A program made the translations under genes and the position numbers. Positions 1 through 12,770 of a DNA stretch of 64,000 nucleotides are shown here, piece after piece. Position 1 is the first letter of the stretch. Each line of letters opens with the position of its first letter. The notes under the pieces are model-generated. The model saw only the letters and a program-made list of their open reading frames with translations, was not told the DNA's origin and did not search any database. Origin of the DNA: Limnanthes douglasii subsp. nivea (taxonomy: Eukaryota; Streptophyta; Magnoliopsida; Brassicales; Limnanthaceae); contig JAUPFV010000005.1 in assembly GCA_036936605.1 (NCBI GenBank), positions 2,035,670 to 2,099,669 on the forward strand. The letters run 5' to 3'.

Positions 1-799
1 TGGTCATTCTCTAGGATTAATTAGCAAACCTGGTAACCCCCTTGGGTGGGAAATGTCAGACCAGTCATCAAATGAAATGAGTTTAACGCCTCATAACTTA
101 AGAAAAGGTTCTTGTATGTGTCGTCCGACCTCCAACAAAGACTACCTCGCATATTTTCTGATGGGAAGCACCTGTTGCATGATGTAGTTGTTGCGCTTAC
201 ACATACCGTACTCATCCATAACTTGTTTTTCATTAGTGAAATGTCCATATTGTTACCAAGAATCAGTGAAGTTTGGCCTCCAATGAGGGATTGGCTGATA
301 CGAATATGCCATGAAAATTATAATATCTAACCCTAAATTACAGTACATATGAATTCTCAATAACATCCTGTAATCTGATAAACTTCAATATATGTTAGAT
401 TATTTTGGTATACATTTCACATTTGTTTGAATAATACATTGTTTCTTTTTTTGTCCATTAACTTTTGACAACAAATTCAGAAATTCATTTCATGTTCCCA
501 TTTTGGTATGGGGTAAACTTAAGAAGTGGAATATAAAAATTTAATTCTTGTTGGGTCTTAACTATATTAACTATTAGCTTATAGATGATAAACCTCCTAA
601 ACCTACATATAGGAGCACCCTTGAAAAAATGGAGAAATTTGTATAGCGATGACGTTCTTAATGCCTAAATAGGTATATCATATAGAGTGAGGTCCCGCAA
701 ATGGTCTTCAGTTCTCAAACAACCGACTTGAAACTAGCAAAAGACATGTTTTTGCACCTTGAAATGAGTTGTATTCAGTCCCCTCAAGTGGAAATAACA

Positions 800-1040
800 A
801 AATTTGATCAGGAGACTGTCTTCTATGATGTACATAGTTTATAGAATAATTAAAGAGCATGCCTATGAGATTGTGTAAATTCATGAAAAGCTTAAGGCCT
901 TAAACACTAAGCTCTCAGAGACTGTTGTAATGACGTACATTTTCTTGTCCTTACTTACTAAATTTAAGATCCTCAAGACGACGTACAATTTCCTTCAGAA
1001 TGAAGTAGGACATGAACGTTCTTATAATAGTTCTGGTTAA
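800..1040 (+). pseudogene. Copia gag fragment (copy A), degenerate
   Basis: The plus strand here aligns with the better preserved fragment at 17568-17804. It encodes pieces of the Ty1/copia Gag helical region: the motif around 'LKALN' followed by a 'FLSLL' segment, which corresponds to the family's 'LxSLP' motif. An in-frame stop (tgtgtaa, near 870) breaks it. No start codon, zinc knuckle or protease is attached. It is a fossil and not expressed as protein. Confidence 0.5.
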
Positions 1041-1574
1041 TCCGGAGGAGAAGCATTCAGAACAAGGAATTTTATAGGACAATATGGTCGATGCCGACCA
1101 GAGTAACCCTCAAAACTAGAGAAAATTATTATCAATAGTAAACTCTATTAAGTGAGATTGAAATAAATTTTCATGTTTATTCTAGAAAACATAGATTGCT
1201 CGAAAATGGATTTCTTAAATTATAAGGCTTTGACGGCAAAGAAATGTAAACTCTTTTCTATTATAACTTCAGAATTTAATTTGGTTACAAGTGTCAAAGA
1301 ATAAATAGTGGGTTGTTGTACCAATAATAACCAACGTATGTATTTCGTTACAGGGCTCTCAGTGATGGGCAGGTTCATATAAATTGTGGATGGTGTAGCT
1401 TGCCCAATTGAATCCATATGTCAATTTAAATTTTGTTTTAAATTAGAAGATGTTTTGATTTTAAAGGATGATTTTCATGTTCCTTAGTTTAGGAGGTAGG
1501 CCAATAAATTTGGATCCATAGGCTTAGTCGAAGTGTTAGTTAGACTAAGAGTTAATTGAGTTCGATTAATGATT

Positions 1575-2130
1575 AGAATATAGATGGTTGTTAGTACTTA
1601 AGGAGAAAAACATATAGTAAAATATATCTTAGTTTATTAATTAATATTGGACCTTTATATATAGATCATGCTACAATAATTATCTAATTCATATTATAGG
1701 ATAATGGATGACATTTCCCTAACTAACAAGATATGCAGTTCATTATATTTTTGAATAATTCTATGTAGATATTTACACATACGGATAACCTAATGGCCCG
1801 ATTGGTCCGGGTTGGACTACTTACACCCTTATCAGTAGCCCTATACTTTTGGTGAGAATATAGATGATTGGTAGTACTTAAGGAGAAAAAATTATTATAA
1901 AAGAGACGTTAGTTTTATTAATTGATGTGGAACTTTTATACGTAGATCATGATAAATAAATATCTCCCTGATATTATGGGATAATGGATGACATTTCCCT
2001 AACTACCAAGATATGCAATTAATTGATGTTGGACCTTCACTATATTAACCATTGTATCTTTCCCTAATGGCCCGATTGGTTCAGATTGGACTAATTACAC
2101 CCTAATCAGTAGCCTCTTTACTCTTGATGA
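1575..2130 (+). repeat. Two tandem units of about 280 bp inside copy A
   Basis: The segment starting 'agaatatagatg' at 1575 recurs at 1855 and both units end with the same 'taatggcccgattggt' block and 'atcagtagcc'. Copy B has only one such unit (18380-18720), so the duplication arose in copy A or was lost from B. Confidence 0.75.
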
Positions 2131-2894
2131 GAGTAACCAAGAAATATTAGCTAAATGTTGCTTGAAGCATTTTTGTTATTGGCTGAAAAATTTGTTGGCC
2201 TTTGCTAATGCACCTATCGTTTATCCACATCATTTTTTGTCTTTGTTGAAACATCTTTTATTTTATTTTTTTATTTACCCTCTTGAATGACACTTGGTCT
2301 TTGATTTTGTAATACCTTTAAAAACTTCGACTTGTTAGCGAAAATCCTTTAATAACTCATTTATTTTTTACTTTGGTTTTATTTATTTATTTATTTTCTA
2401 ATTTTTGCCCAGCATATTCGCATATGTATTCGAGTAACCCCTAACCTTTAATGAATGACGAGGGAAGGAATATGACTTTTTTTAAAGATTTTCTATTATT
2501 TGTAAGTAGCCCTTAGTCCTTCTTGAAGATTAGAGTCAAAAGCTATAAAATACTTTTACCTCTATGTATTTAGCAAATGAAAATTATTGTTAATTTAAAC
2601 AATTATAATTTTGAGGAAAGAATTTGTGTATTAAATACATTGTGCAATATTTACACTTATTTTTATTCTCAAGTAATTATACGTTTGCAATGAATTTTGG
2701 TTTGAAGAAATTATTTTCTTCATATTTTTTTAGTAGCCCCCTAGTCCTTCTTGGAATTTAAATCCGAAGGCTAATAATTTGAATTAGCTATCCATTCAAA
2801 CGAAGCAATTTTTTCTTATATTAGTGAAAGATAATTATGGATAATGTATATCTGTACTTACACATTGTGCAATGAGTGCACACTTTATTTTTTG

Positions 2895-2950
2895 CTTCCA
2901 AGTAATTATACGCTTGGAATTACTTCCAAGTAATTATACGCTTGGAATTT
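2895..2950 (+). repeat. 28-bp tandem duplication
   Basis: The unit 'cttccaagtaattatacg...' occurs twice in direct succession (2895-2922 and 2923-2950). Copy B has one unit at the matching place, near 19857. Confidence 0.85.
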
Positions 2951-3479
2951 GAGGATCTCTTTTATACTTTACACTTAACTTGAAAGTAGACTCAAAAAGT
3001 TTACACATGGTGGTGACGCGTAATTATATGCCTTAATTTGTTTGTGCTTCTTTTGATTACATTTTTCCACCTCAATCAAAGTCACATTTCCTATGAAATG
3101 ATGTCCTATTGCTTTATGAAATGATCAGTGATTGCACTTTACTTTCTTTTATTTTTGTTAAATAGATTTTTATTTTTCATTATACACATTCTTTCTTTCA
3201 TTTTTCAGTGATTTTTCTTTAAGATTTGCTTTGTCTTTCAATTTGTTATAACAAACTAACAAACTTTTCCCTTTACACAAACTTCATAGAAAAAATGAAT
3301 TAATTTGTCTTAGTTTCTAATCTAATATTTATTCTTCCAATGCTCAAGATACTGGTGGCCTCCATGTTCATCGTTTTTGTAAACCGAAATCAGTGGTGGC
3401 TGACTTGAATGCATATTAAAATCTTGATTTGATAGTGCGTACTTATCTCTCGTTTTCATAAACTCATGTTATTCTAAAA

Positions 3480-4560
3480 CATAAAGACTAAGTCATCTGT
3501 AAATATGTTCTCATTTGACCTCTAAACAAATTGAGAATCTCTTTGATACTTGTGAAAGTGAGGTTGTTGTTTTCACCTATCTTTTTTATAACGGGCTTTG
3601 AATCTCGTTGGATAAATATATCGTTCAATTTTTTAAATTAATCAGATTTTACCTATCCAATTGGTCCCCATATGTTAGCTCTTACTACGTTTCATCTTCA
3701 TTTTTCGAGTCGGTGTTAAATAAGGTTTTCCATAAATTAATATTTATCCGCCTATTAGTTCTTCAGAGGTGAGAAATATCTCTTATTTATTGTTAAAATG
3801 AAGTGGTTGTTAAGGTTGTTCAAGATATTCCTGAAAAAATTGAAGGCTTGAAGGATAGTTTATTCTTCAGTAATGCTAATTGGGCCACTAGGATTGATTT
3901 TATTCAAAAGGATATCAATCAATTTTGGAATGCATAACGTGAGTACACATTTTCTCAAATTGCATTTATTTAAGATTTATTTTCATTGACTTTTATTAAG
4001 TATTTTTTGGTTTCTCGCTCCTACGATTAATACTTTTTTAATGCATTTATGATATAACATTTACATACGAGGTATTCCATTTTGATGGAAGAAGCCAAAT
4101 TTATTTTTTCTTGTGCCTCTATTTTGGTGCAGAGGCATTTTTTACAGTCCAAATTATGTCCCATTGATCTTATGTGAGGAAATTGTTTCCTTATATATCT
4201 CTCGTAAAGTATTATGGATATTAATTCTCTTCACGAGTGAGGTACGGGTAGCGTATCTTCTAAGGAAAACATATTAAAGAATGTTTCTTCTAAGAGGCAT
4301 CGGTGTTATCATACGAAGGGCCATACTTTGACGAATGCATCATCTGGGGCATCCAATGTTGTTTATGAAGCACCTGATGTATATGTTTCTATTGCTGAAG
4401 AATATGAACTTGATGAGGAAGAAAACTCAGTTCCTTTTAAGAGGCGTACATTAGGTATTTTTTATTACCTTCATCATATTTCTCAACTATTCAAATTAAA
4501 TATAGCTTTGTTCCATAAAGTACGTACCTTTGTATTATGTAGTGGATATGCATGATGTTT
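3480..4560 (+). pseudogene. Fossil of a Tat antisense-type ORF (copy A)
   Basis: Broken plus-strand reading frames resemble the antisense ORF of the Tat elements at 32151 and 59971. Around 3590-3700 a 'PLDKxIVxFF' segment matches the 'FPLDPEIVRYF' block. Around 3795-3940 there is a match to the part just before the intron. An acidic, stop-free piece follows at 4328-4460 ('AEEYELDEEE'). Frameshifts and stops separate the pieces. The domain resembles the 'putative gypsy type transposon' family (PF04195-like, from memory). Copy B carries the same fossil. No integrase or LTR is recognisable beside it. Confidence 0.5.
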
Positions 4561-5149
4561 TCCCTACTTTCATACCTCATTAAAATTTCCCAACAATTTC
4601 CCAATTTTCTTTTTTAACAAGTATTGTTGATGATTATGGTCTATCTTTTTCTATAGCATGGGACCTATGAAATTAGTGACCCTGGATGATGGTTTTGTTT
4701 CATCCTATTAATTTAATTATGAAGACTTTTGCTCCAACTATGATCGTTATTTGGTTATTTTTGATGAAATGGTTAGTGAAGTAGTTGAAGACCTGGAGGG
4801 TGTTTAAGATCGATGGATAATGATCTTCCAAAGGTTGATATAGAGTCTTTTGGAAAATATGTTGCTATTGAGACTAACTTGTTTATGATTCATCATTGTA
4901 ACTTGATTTTTCATTATGACAGCAAAGACTGGACATTTAAGCTAACTTTAGAATTGGTTATCCCGATTTAAAATGAGTTGTATGTCTTAGTTCCGACAAA
5001 AGTTTGTAATGGAACTATTCCATAATGTTTCGTTGATTCTTTAGCAAGGGACCATGTTTTTCGATTATTTTTTTGTAGTTTTTCCTCTTTTTGAGTCTCT
5101 TCTTCCACTGTCATCTAATAGGGGTGTCACTTTTAGTGGTGTACACTGT

Positions 5150-5585
5150 CTCGCATCTATCATCTAGCGTTGCTAGATGCGAGACCAGTATAAAATAATT
5201 TTTAGATGACAGATGCATTACCGATTGCTAGATGCGAGACTAATGAACATAATATTTAGATGATAGATGTGGGACCAGTTGCTAGAGGAGAGACTAGTAT
5301 AAAATGAGATTTTTTTTTAAATGATAGATGGGGGACCAGCTGCTAGATATGACACTAATATAAAATATTTTTTTAGATGATACAATGTTGGACCCTTTAG
5401 TAGATGTGAGCCTAGTGTAAAATCATTGTTAGATAGATGTAGGACTAGTTGTTATATGCAAGGTCATTATAAAATAATTTTTAAATGATAGATGTGTGAC
5501 CAGTTCCTAGATAAAATACTAGGGTATAATGGAAGTTTTTGGATAATATATGTGGGACCCATTGCTGGAAACAAGACTAGTATAA
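5150..5585 (+). repeat. Degenerate tandem array, about 55-60 bp units
   Basis: Roughly seven or eight diverged units share the order 'agatgatagatg', 'gggaccagttgctaga', 'gagactagtataaaat'. The array fills the gap between the end of copy A and the start of the third partial copy (C). The first unit also contains a short inverted pair around 'ctagcgttgctag'. Confidence 0.75.
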
Positions 5586-6028
5586 AGGTAAGATAAACCT
5601 CAAGTCGCGTTGGTATGGATTATATTGTGAGAATTCAGATACTCATTCTTGATTAACGGACATGGTATCTCTTCATGAAAGGAAATGAGTTTGTTTGGGG
5701 CCTCACAACTTAAGAAGTTTTTTTTGTGTGTGTCGTCCAACCCCTAAACAACACTACCACACATATTTCTTGATGGGAGCACCTGTTGCATGATGTAGTT
5801 GTTGCTTTTACACATACCATACTCATGCGTAAGTTGTTTTACATTGTTGAAATGTTCATTTTGTTACCAAGAATTAGTCAGGTTCGCCCCCCCCCCCCCC
5901 CCAATGAGTGCTTGGCTGCTACGGATATGGCATAGAATCTATAATATCTAACCTTAAAATATAGACTCTAAAGGTAATTTTATAGCATGCTGGTGCCCAA
6001 CGTCTCTGCTAATGATTACGAATAGTGC
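5586..6028 (+). repeat. Third, partial copy (C) of the long repeat
   Basis: The sequence matches the beginning of copy B (16705-17160) block by block, including 'gagaattcagat', the 'tgcatgatgtagttgttgc' segment and 'tctctgctaatgattacg'. It includes a run of 16 C at 5887-5902 that is absent from the other copies. Similarity stops at about 6028, where Copia-derived sequence begins. Confidence 0.7.
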
Positions 6029-7900
6029 TGTAAATACTACACAACTCCACATTACCACACACTCCCCTAGCATTACAAAGCCTAGCTCTTTACCAACCCT
6101 TTTACACTTAGTATCTCTCTGCCATATTCACCAAAACACTGAATCTTTAACTAGTCATACTCCTATCACTCACCAGCCCACAAATATTTTTCAGTTACTA
6201 AATCCTGCACTATCAGTTAATCTACTACTCCCTCATCCTGAACCTTCACAACGCACCTCCACTACACTCAAAACCCACACTATGCAGACTAGGTCACAGG
6301 ATGGCACCCTCAAACCTCAGACTCCCTATGTGAGATCTTTAACTACTACCGCTCTGCCCATTCTTGAAACTAAAAAGTACTCTGAAGTTGTATCTAATCC
6401 TAAGTGGGTTTCTGCTATGGATAGTGAATACAGGCCTCTCATGGTCAATAACACATGGACACTTATTCCATGGTCTCCTACACTAAATGTTGTGTAAACT
6501 TAAGCACAACATGGGTTGGTCTATACAAAGGTATAAAGCAAGGTTGGTGGCCAAAGGGTTTCATCAAAATCCTGACATAGGATTTTCAGAGACACTCTGT
6601 CCTATTATCAAGCCCTCTACTGTCAGATTGGGTTTGACTCTTGGTGTGTCTAAGGACTGGGAGGTACGTGAGCTAGACATTGATAACGCTTTCCTTAATA
6701 GTTACATAAATGAGGATGTCTACATGACTCAGCTTGAGGGTTTTCAGTACTCTGTGCATCCCATACATGTATGCAAGTTGCACAAAGCCCTGTATGGACT
6801 TAAACAGACTCCAAGAGCCGGGTATTCTAGACTCAGAGACACTCTTCTTAGCTAGGGATTCCACAACTCTAGAGCTGATTGCTCTCTCTTCTACTATGTC
6901 TCTCACACTACTATAGTACTAATACTAGTCTATGTAGATCACATCTTGGTTACAGGGACACAAACTGAGTGATTGACTCAATTTGTTCACAGTTTGAATA
7001 CACTCTTCTCACTAAAAGACATGGGCCCACTCTTCCTCTTTCTTGGAATTAAGGCTCATCGTGACCCACTGGTATCTATCTGACTCAACATCAATACATT
7101 ACTAACTTACTTACTGCTCAGGGGTTGTCTCTGTCCAACCGTGTCCCACGGCAATGGCTGCTGGTTTCCATCTGTCAAGCTCTTCAGGCACGCCTCTTGC
7201 AGACCCTACACCATACAGAAGTTTGTTTGGCGCACTCCAATACCTAACAAACACAAGACTTGATATTTCCTTCGTTGTTAACAAGCTCAGTCAATATTAG
7301 CAAAGCCCTCATATGACTCACTGGCAGTGTTTAAAACGTGTTTTAAGATACTTATCTGGTTCCCGGTGGCTTGGACTCCATATCAGACCTTGTGACTATC
7401 TCTAGCTTCATGGTTTTTCAGATGCAGACTGGGCTTCATCCTCTAACAATAGGCGCAGCATTGGTGCGTACTGTGTATATCTGGGTGACTCGTTAATCTC
7501 ATGGTCTTCTAAGAAGAAACATATGGTGGCTCGCTCCTCCATTGAGTCAGAGTACCGTGCCCTTGCAAATCTCTCTACTGAATTAATCTAGTTACGGTCT
7601 ATTCTCTCTGAGATTAAACTCCCCGCTGCACCACCGTCGGTCATCTGGTGTAACAACCTTAAGGCCAGCATCGAACATGATGTGCACTTCATTCGCGATC
7701 AGGTAATTAAGGTTTGTGCACTCGAAAGGGTTTGTGCAAATGTCGTTTGGATCAAACGGGTCTTCCTTTGGTGCATTTTGGGTCAAGCCCTTGGTGAAGC
7801 CCACAAAGTCACATTTCATGGCTTGGACCAGCCTTATCACACAATAAGAATTTGTGATTTAAATTTGGACTACTCACACATTCATGAACAAAATTAACAT
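6029..7900 (+). pseudogene. Degenerate Ty1/copia pol (RT and RNase H)
   Basis: A decayed Copia polyprotein end on the plus strand. The piece up to about 6495 holds the linker before RT and its start ('NNTWTLIPW'). At 6500-6855 come 'ARLVAKGFHQ', 'LDIDNAFLN' and 'ALYGLKQ'. The catalytic box near 6930 reads YVDH instead of YVDD. RNase H motifs follow: 'SDADWASS' near 7420, 'SWSSKK' near 7500, 'ESEYRAL' near 7545 and a terminal 'HFIRDQV' near 7690. Several stops and frameshifts break it, and Gag, protease and integrase are missing. The encoded motifs are close to those of the Copia at 8684-14068, so both probably belong to related lineages. I found no flanking LTRs. Confidence 0.85.
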
Positions 7901-8501
7901 ATAACAAAATGTACCTTCATTCACTCTTATTGATGTAACAATGAAGATTCCCCTTACAACTGTACAATCTACCTATATATATGGTAGTGAAGTGAGTGGC
8001 TTTTTTAAAAGAAAATAATAATAATAAAATATAAATAAATTGTCTTCCTTTCTACTTTAGCTCAGCCTCCATATTTAACTTCGCAGACATAAAGAAACTC
8101 TAAAATAATAGTCACAACAAGCTAGTAATTCAACAAAACCAATCCACTAATCTCACACACAAAATTTATACAACCTAGGTATATAATGAAATGAAAGGGA
8201 TTGTATAGTTCAGAAAATTTATGATATTATTTTTATATTCAACACAGGCATTGAAAGAAACATAGATTATTGGCACATATATACAAAACCAACTGCAAAA
8301 TAATAAAACCAAGAATTCAAGTTAAATTACCGAATTTTAATACATGTTGCTATTACTAAATTTTGATACATAAACAAAGTTAAACCAGATACCATATATG
8401 CTTCACATTGTATGCAAAGCGTGCCCCGAACCGCAAACACAAAAAAGCAGAAATACAAAAGTATTTTATTTCAAAATTTTGAATTACTGGTTCCTAAAGT
8501 A
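7901..8501. other. AT-rich stretch, no gene recognised
   Basis: Between the Copia fossil and the MATH/coiled-coil 3' exon. It may contain the 3' untranslated region of that minus-strand gene, but I see no clear signal. Confidence 0.4.
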
Positions 8502-8680
8502 TCATAATATATCATCTACTGATAAAGGAATTCTTGCCGCCTCAACCTCAGCTTTCTCCTGCTCTAGTAATGCTTCAATGTTTTTTATATTGTTCATCAT
8601 CTCTTCAGCTTCTTTCTTCATCTTTTCAAGTTTTTTGCGAAGTTCAGAAGGGAATCCACCTTCACTTTTTTACTTGAAAT
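8502..8680 (-). pseudogene. 3' end of a MATH/coiled-coil gene
   Basis: Read on the minus strand, this stretch encodes a charged coiled coil ('SELRKKLEKMKKEAEEM' then 'EQEKAEVEAARIPLSVDD') ending in a TGA at 8502-8504. The ending closely resembles the C terminus of plant MATH and coiled-coil proteins (the Arabidopsis RTM3-like family), which finish with a KAEV-AAR-P-S-DD type motif; this match is from memory. The upstream part of the same gene lies at 14074-14410, on the far side of a Copia element whose LTR starts 4 bp away at 8684. The gene was therefore split by the insertion inside its coiled-coil region. The frame at the junction also differs from the upstream part, so it was or became a pseudogene. 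Confidence 0.7.
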
Positions 8681-8683
8681 AAT

Positions 8684-9156
8684 TGAAGATTGAAATAGAG
8701 AATATAAGGATTTATAATTTTAATATTTGATTCTCTAATTCAATTGTAGCCAATGGTACAACTTTTATAGTTACATTAGGAATCTAATTGGTTAGGCAGT
8801 TTTGCCAGCTATTGTAGGTTGTTACAAAAGTTATTACACTCACTAATTTATTCAGTAGGTATTTTAATAAGTGTTACAAGTCCAAAGTAACATCACAACG
8901 TGTGATGTAGTCCATAGGTTTGCTGGACTCGACATGGGTCTGTCCTTGTAGAAAATCCGACCCGATTGAAGACTCGAAAAACTAATGCCCTTGAACCCAC
9001 TTTGACACAGTAGAGGGTTGTCTGAAGAAACCCTAAATCATCTTCTCTATTCACTATCTCTTGTACAAATTAAATCCAGCAGCCATGAAAGACTTGATTG
9101 AAGTTTCAAGAAATTCAATTTTGCCTTGAAACTTCATCAGTCACATATTATTCACA
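8684..9156 (-). repeat. Copia 3' LTR
   Basis: 473 bp, TG...CA, aligned end to end with 13596-14068 at about 94% identity. Confidence 0.93.
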
Positions 9157-9166
9157 TCCCCCCGCA
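9157..9166 (-). other. Copia polypurine tract
   Basis: On the minus strand a G-rich run (GCGGGGGGA) lies directly before the 3' LTR. This is where plus-strand DNA priming is expected in LTR elements. Confidence 0.75.
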
Positions 9167-9199
9167 AACGAAGGGGCGAATCAATGAGCCCAAGTTTGT

Positions 9200-10680
9200 C
9201 TCAGAGGAAAGAGAGACGATGGTGAGTGAGGGGTTTTGTAAGATAGTCAGCGAGTTGATCGTGAGAGGGAACAAATCGAACTTGGAGAGAGCCTTGGAGA
9301 ACCTGGTCACGGATGAAGTGGATATCGAATTTGATATGCTTCGTCCCCGCGTAAAAGACGGTGTTACAGGAAAGGGAACCTGGTCACGGATGAAGTGGAT
9401 ATTGAATTTCAATGAGGATGGAGCGCAACCAAATCAGTTATGCCGACAAATTCGTCGAGGCCCTATATTCAGACTCAGTTGAAGAACGAGCGACTACATT
9501 CTGCTTATTGGAGGACCACGAAACCATAGAGTCTCCAAGGTAAATACAATACACACCGACACTTCTTCTATCATTTAGGGAAGACGCCCAATCGGCATCA
9601 GAGAAACCATGTAGTTGAATGTTACAAATCGGTTTGATATGAAGTCCAACCCAGCTAGACCCAAATAAGTAACGAAGCACTTGTTTTTAGCTTTGCAAAT
9701 GTAGAGTAGCAGGTGCCTGCTGATATTGACTTAGCTTATTGACAGCAAAGGTAATATTGGTCGGGTGTGTATTAGATACTTTAAATCGCCTAATAAGCTT
9801 CTGTATGGTGTAGGATCGGCAAGAGGAGTCCTTGAGGTGCTTGAAAGATGGACACCATCAGTAATAGGAGTTGGACATGGCTTAGCCTGAGAGCCCCTGC
9901 GAAATCAGTAAGTTTTTAATGTACTGATGCTGAGTTAGATAAATTCTTGTGGGGTCAAGATGAACCTCTATTCCAAGGAATAAATGGAGTGGCCCCATGC
10001 CTTTGAGTGAGAACATAGCATTTAGGTTGTGAACAAAACCTTGCAAACACTCTGTTTATGTGCCTATGACAAGAATGTCATCAACATAGACAAAAATTAG
10101 AAGCACAGTGGCTTTAGAAATGAAATAGAATAGGGCACAATCAACCCGAGAATTTTTTAAACCCCACTATAGTAATGTATCCTTCAATCTAGAGTACCGG
10201 GCTCTTGGAGCCCGTTTGAGACCATACAGGGCCTTATGGAGCTTGCACACATGTGTAGGCTGTGCAGGATCCTGAAAACCCTATTGTTGAGCCATATACA
10301 CACCCTCAGTAAGAAAGCCATTTAGAAACGCATTGTTAATGTCAAGTTGTCTGACGTCCCATTCTTTAAACACAACCAAAGTAAGAACAAGGCTGGTTTT
10401 GGATGGTTTGATCACAGGACTAAACGTCTCTGAGAAATCAATGTCAGGGGTTTGATGAAACCCCTTGGCAACAAGTCTAGCCTGATACCTTTGAACTGAA
10501 CCATCCATGTGATGTTTTTCCTTGTAAACCCATTTACATCCCACAACATTCTGATTAGGATTCCAAGGAACCAAAGTCCAAGTATTATTGGACATAAGAG
10601 CTTGATATTCAGCCTCCATAGCAGTGACCCAGTGTGGATTAAGAACAGCCTTAGAATAAGTAGTAGGTTCCATGGTAGAT
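9200..10680 (-). pseudogene. Copia reverse transcriptase and RNase H, broken
   Basis: Minus-strand pol C-terminal half. RT begins with 'NNTWTLVPW' (from about 10600), then 'ARLVAKGFHQ' and 'LDINNAFLNGF'. The catalytic YVDD box is intact near 10077-10095 ('VYVDD'). RNase H motifs are at 9438-9680: 'SDADWASS', 'SWSSNKQ' and 'STESEYRA'. The end contains a 77-bp duplication (the 'acctggtcacggatg' block at 9301 and again at 9378), which shifts the frame before the polypurine tract. Several stops between 9680 and 10281 interrupt it. As an intact protein it would copy the element's RNA into DNA in the virus-like particle. Confidence 0.88.
9301..9410 (-). repeat. 77-bp partial duplication in the RNase H end
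   Basis: The block 'acctggtcacggatgaagtg' followed by 'gatat' begins at 9301 and again at 9378. The 77-bp spacing is not a multiple of three, so it changes the reading frame of the RNase H tail. Confidence 0.85.
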
Positions 10681-11258
10681 AGGTCAGTAGTAGTTAAGGA
10701 GCCAACATAAGGGACTTTAGATATACAAAACCTATCTTGAGATCTATTTTGTATAGGCTGAGTGTGAGAAACAAGAGGTAGCTTAAGATAGTGATCAGGT
10801 GGAGAGAATGGCAGGCAGATAGAGATTTTGGGATTAGGAGGACAGCCAAGGCTTAGTGTAGTGTTTGAGGAATGTTTGTGAGTAGGTAAATGACTATGAC
10901 TAGAGGTGTTAGCATATGAAGAAGGATTTTCCTGAGTGTGTGGTGAGTGAGGATTAGTGGGAGTGATAGAAATAGCACAAGTGTCAACACCAGGATTAGA
11001 CGTATTTAGATCATTACCTTATAAGGGAGACTGTTGTATAGAGCTGACTTCCTGAGAGACACCAGGTGGGGTAGAAGGTGTAGAGAAGCTTTCATTATTC
11101 ACAAGCCTTGTAGGTAAATTAGGAAGCCACAACTCTAGGGGAAAACTGTTAGGAGACTCAGATTGTGAACTGTGTAAGAAGTTCCCTTGAAAGGGGAAAT
11201 CTGCCTCATTGAAAACTACATTTCGAGATATATAGATTTTTCCCATAGAACTGGGACA
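10681..11258 (-). pseudogene. Copia linker between integrase and RT
   Basis: The Ser/Pro-rich spacer normally found between integrase core and RT in Copia polyproteins. The piece 11019-11246 starts 'MGKIYISRNVVFNE', close to the family's 'xKxYxSRDVxFxE' integrase C-terminal motif. It is out of frame with its neighbours. Confidence 0.7.
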
Positions 11259-12770
11259 TCAATAGCTTTTGTGAGACTGACTAAACCCTAGGAAGACACA
11301 CTTTGTAGTATGAAATTGAAATTTATGGGTCTGATATGACCTAAGACATGGAAAACAAGCACAACCAAATATTTTTACAACTACGTAGTTTGGCACTTTG
11401 TGAAATAACAGATCATATGGTGATTTGTTAGACAAAATTGGTCTAGGTAGTCTGTTTATGAGATAGAAAACAGTTTCAAATGCTTGTACCCAAAACTTGT
11501 AGGGCATACTGGCTTGTGCTAAGAGAGTCAGACTTGTCTCTACAAGATGTCGATGTTTACGCTCAGCTCTGCCATTCTGAGCCGACGTATGAGGACATGA
11601 CTTCCTCAGAATAAAGCCCTATTCTTCAGCCATAGTAGACAAGGGTAAATATTCCCCTCCACCATCACACTTAACAGCAGTTATAGATTTGTCAAATTTT
11701 TTCTCAACCAGGCATTTGAAAACCTTGAACACACCAACAACCTGACTTTTATGCTTGATATGGTAGAACCAAGTAAATCTAGTGTGATCATCTAGGAAAA
11801 TAACATAATATATGTGACCCTGAGCGGAGAGAATAGGAGAAGGACCCCATACATCTGTATGTATGAGGTCTAGCACATTGTTAGCATAAGAATGAGACAC
11901 AGGATTAGGTAGAACATAAGATTTACCAAACTGACAGGCTTCACAAAAACTACACTCATCTCTTAAAATAGAAGAAAGAATACAAATCTTAAGAATAGTG
12001 TTTAGAACATTCTGTAATGGATGGTCAAGCTTCATATGCCATCCATCTTTTAGAGAATTAGAAAGACCAACAAACAGAACAGTAGAGGGAAATACATTAG
12101 TGACTTGAGAACTAGGCTTTGCAAAGGTAGAATGAACCTCCAGTACTTGTGACTTAGGAATGTTTTCCATCTTGTAAAACCCACTATCAGTAGTCCCTTT
12201 GAGAAGCACTGTTCGTGACACCTTGTCCTTCACAAGGAAAAAACCATCATGAAATTCAACAAATACCTTATTATGACTAGTAAGTTGTGAGACAGACAAC
12301 AAATTCTTATTTATTTTAGGTACATGTAGAATATCTTTTAGGGAAATATATGTTTTAGTGAGGGATTGCAAACTAGAATTCCCAATATGTTGGATTGGCA
12401 ACCTGTGACCACTACCAACCATGAAACCTTTGTTACCTGCATACTCAGTTTTCTGAGTCAACACGCTTGAATTCACAGTGATATGGTGACTAGCACCAAT
12501 GTCAGCATACCAGGTAGAGTCTCTAATTGAGTCTTGAGTTGTTAGATAGGCTTTATGATCTCCATCACCTTTAGGTTGTTCTGATGAGGTAGATCCCATA
12601 ACAGATGGATCATCTCTATAATAACAGACTGGAGTTGTGTGTCCATACCTATTGCATATCTGGCAAGTAGGTTTATTTTGGGAGAAATGTCCCCCTCTCC
12701 CTCTAAAGAAATTGTTCCTTCCTCTTCCAGTGTTACAATAATTACTTCTTCCTCTGTTATTTCTGTCCAT
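11259..12770 (-). pseudogene. Copia Gag end, protease and integrase
   Basis: From 12770 downward one frame holds a zinc knuckle ('CQICNRYGHTTPVC', type CX2CX4HX4C), then the protease. Its active site reads D-I-G-A instead of the usual D-[ST]-G-A, so the protease is probably dead. The integrase follows: zinc-binding 'CSFCEACQFGK', catalytic Asp in 'HTDVWGP', second Asp in 'VKCDGGGEY', and the Glu region 'NGRAERKHRH'. A single TAG at 11619-11621 cuts this frame just before the Glu region. The same frame then continues to 11259 ('FWVQAFE', 'LINRLP'). A frameshift at about 12760 separates it from the N-terminal Gag. Confidence 0.88.

Larger units (their letters stand above)
1..5145 (+). repeat. 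Diverged long repeat, copy A (partner at 16705-22085)
   Basis: Block after block of this stretch reappears in the same order and orientation from about 16770 to 22080. Examples are the opening stretch around 'gaaatgagttta', the Copia gag fossil near 800-1040, the 'taatggcccgattggt' segment, and the antisense-ORF-like segment near 3500-4560. The copies differ by many substitutions and indels, so the duplication is old or the two are separate members of one family. The end of similarity is near 5145, where copy A runs into a tandem array and copy B into unrelated sequence. The left end lies outside the window. Confidence 0.8.
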